A stretch of 64,000 bases of DNA from Pseudoalteromonas xiamenensis (GTDB taxonomy: Bacteria > Pseudomonadota > Gammaproteobacteria > Enterobacterales > Alteromonadaceae): the NCBI RefSeq assembly GCF_042431545.1, contig NZ_JBHLYX010000009.1. One strand, 5' to 3'. Every line of letters starts with the position of its first letter. The stretch's first letter is position 1. The notes under the pieces were generated by a model that worked only from the letters and a program-made list of their open reading frames with translations, ran no database searches and was not told the origin of the DNA. Shown in pieces: positions 62,939 through 64,000 of this stretch. Position numbers and translations under genes: made by a program.

Positions 62939-64000
62939 TGGAGCAAATGTGGGGAATGTTTGCGCTATTAAGCGTCTTAGCTGCACTCTTCGTTGTGACG
63001 CCGTTCCTGCGCCGTGAGCGTATAGTGCGTGTCGATCATGACGCAAATGCAGAACGTATTGCTATTTATAAACAGCGTCTTGCTGAATTGGATGAAGAAT
63101 TGGCCAATTCGCGTATTGATACGCTCGTTCATTATGAGTCGGTACGTGAAATGAAACGTCGCTTGCTCAATGAACTAGCACCAGAGCAAGCACTGACTAA
63201 TCGCGGCGATAACCGTATTTTTGCCTTAACGGGCCTCTTATTTGTTACGTTATTCAGTGTCATTTTCTACCAATGGAAAGGAAATGCTAAGCAAGTTCAA
63301 GACTGGTATTCTGCCATCGAGAAATTGCCTGAGTATGGTGAGCGTGCAGTACTTCAGGATGGCGAGCCTCTCAGTGCGAATGAACTTCAAGCATTTGCGC
63401 TTGGACTTCGCACGAAATTAGCTGCGGAAGGGGACGATGCCGTCGCTTGGATGTTGCTTGGTCGTGTCGCGATGTCGATTAATGATTTTGAAATGGCAAT
63501 GCAGTCGTTCGATAAAGCACTTGAAATGAACCCAAACAACCCCAATGTTTTGGTCAACTATAGCCAAGTGCTGCTGATTGAAGGCAGCGATTCAGGTATG
63601 AATCGAGCCGCTCGAATGTTGTCAAAGGTATTGTCTCAAGACCCAAATAACATCGATGCAATTAGTCTTTTAGCTTTGATAGCGTATGAGCGGAAAGATT
63701 GGGCCGAAGCAAAGGCTGCGTTTGAAGTGTTACTCGCGAACATGGACAAAGCAGACCCTCGTTACTCAATGATTGCGGCGCGCATCGATGAGATTAATGG
63801 GCATCTGTCGCCTTCGACGTCCATGGCCGTCGCGAAAACCATCACAGTGACAGTCGATATCGATCCGAAGCTTGCTGAGAACATTCCGAGTAATGGTGTT
63901 CTGTTTGTTTTCGCAAAAGCGGTCAGTGGTCCACCAATGCCGTTGGCAGTTGCTAAACTACGGGACTATCGTTTTCCGTTGACGGTAACATTGGATGACA
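62938..64000 (+). CDS. ccmI: Cytochrome c maturation protein CcmI (partial, cut by window end)
   Basis: An open reading frame starting at ATG 62938 stays open to the window edge, so at least 354 residues are visible and the C-terminus is missing. A first membrane helix (MFALLSVLAALFVVTPFL), a charged loop and a second helix (IFALTGLLFVTLFSVIFYQW, about 96-115) are followed by TPR-type repeats (AWMLLGRVAMSINDFEMAM, SFDKALEMNPNNPNVL). This is the CcmI apocytochrome chaperone layout. It overlaps the ccmH stop. Confidence 0.93.
   Translation, partial: MEQMWGMFALLSVLAALFVVTPFLRRERIVRVDHDANAERIAIYKQRLAELDEELANSRIDTLVHYESVREMKRRLLNELAPEQALTNRGDNRIFALTGLLFVTLFSVIFYQWKGNAKQVQDWYSAIEKLPEYGERAVLQDGEPLSANELQAFALGLRTKLAAEGDDAVAWMLLGRVAMSINDFEMAMQSFDKALEMNPNNPNVLVNYSQVLLIEGSDSGMNRAARMLSKVLSQDPNNIDAISLLALIAYERKDWAEAKAAFEVLLANMDKADPRYSMIAARIDEINGHLSPSTSMAVAKTITVTVDIDPKLAENIPSNGVLFVFAKAVSGPPMPLAVAKLRDYRFPLTVTLDD

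Noticed and set aside
1..64000. CRISPR arrays, insertion sequences, integrases, tRNA or rRNA genes, phage genes
   Set aside because: I looked for regularly spaced repeats, transposase or recombinase motifs and structural RNA signatures and saw none in the window.

Overview
The window is chromosomal DNA from a motile gammaproteobacterium, most likely of the order Alteromonadales (Shewanella, Pseudoalteromonas, Idiomarina and Colwellia relatives). I base this on gene order: FlrA/FlrB/FlrC-type polar flagellar regulators, then fliE to flhB, flhA-flhF-flhG-fliA, cheYZAB, a ParC/ParP pair, cheW, a DUF2802 protein, an flhB-like/fliK-like pair, and the ccm cytochrome c maturation operon. I cannot name the genus from sequence alone.

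Layout. (1) 1-301 is an AT-rich leader ending in a sigma54-type promoter. (2) 302-12263 is one tightly packed plus-strand operon for an unusual sugar. It encodes the CDP-6-deoxy/3,6-dideoxy-hexose enzymes RfbF, RfbG and RfbH, then an HpcH/HpaI-type aldolase homologue, a HAD phosphatase, two radical-SAM proteins, an epimerase/reductase, a C-methyltransferase, a ThDP enzyme of the acetolactate synthase family and a GT2 glycosyltransferase. (3) 12287-13015 (minus) is an SpsF-type cytidylyltransferase. (4) 13147-18645 is a second plus-strand operon: FkbM methyltransferase, PseI, an acyl carrier protein, a PseG-GNAT fusion and an acyl-AMP ligase. It has a near-consensus sigma54 promoter, plus a FliA-like promoter before pseI. 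(5) 22002-18674 (minus) is pseB-pseC-oxidoreductase, also behind a sigma54 site. (6) 22220-23005 is a short divergent flagellin. (7) 23158-28202 holds flrA, a minus-strand tag glycosylase, and flrBC with a sigma54 promoter. (8) 28354-46930 is the export, basal body and regulatory core (fliE to fliA), with further sigma54 promoters before fliE, fliK and flhA. (9) 46972-54302 is chemotaxis and its polar placement. (10) 54360-57104 (minus) is an flhB-like/fliK-like pair. (11) 57208 to the end is ccmA to ccmI, with ccmI cut by the window edge.

How it fits together. Pseudaminic-acid-type genes beside a flagellin, with GG-N10-GC promoters like those of the flagellar operons, suggest that regions 2-5 make a composite flagellin glycan in step with flagellar assembly. 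The least explained parts are the CDP-sugar operon with two radical-SAM enzymes and a YerE-like ThDP enzyme, and the ACP/ligase/PseG-GNAT set, which looks built to attach a non-acetyl acyl group to a nonulosonic acid. FlrA also appears to have lost the arginine of the LFRS c-di-GMP-binding motif.
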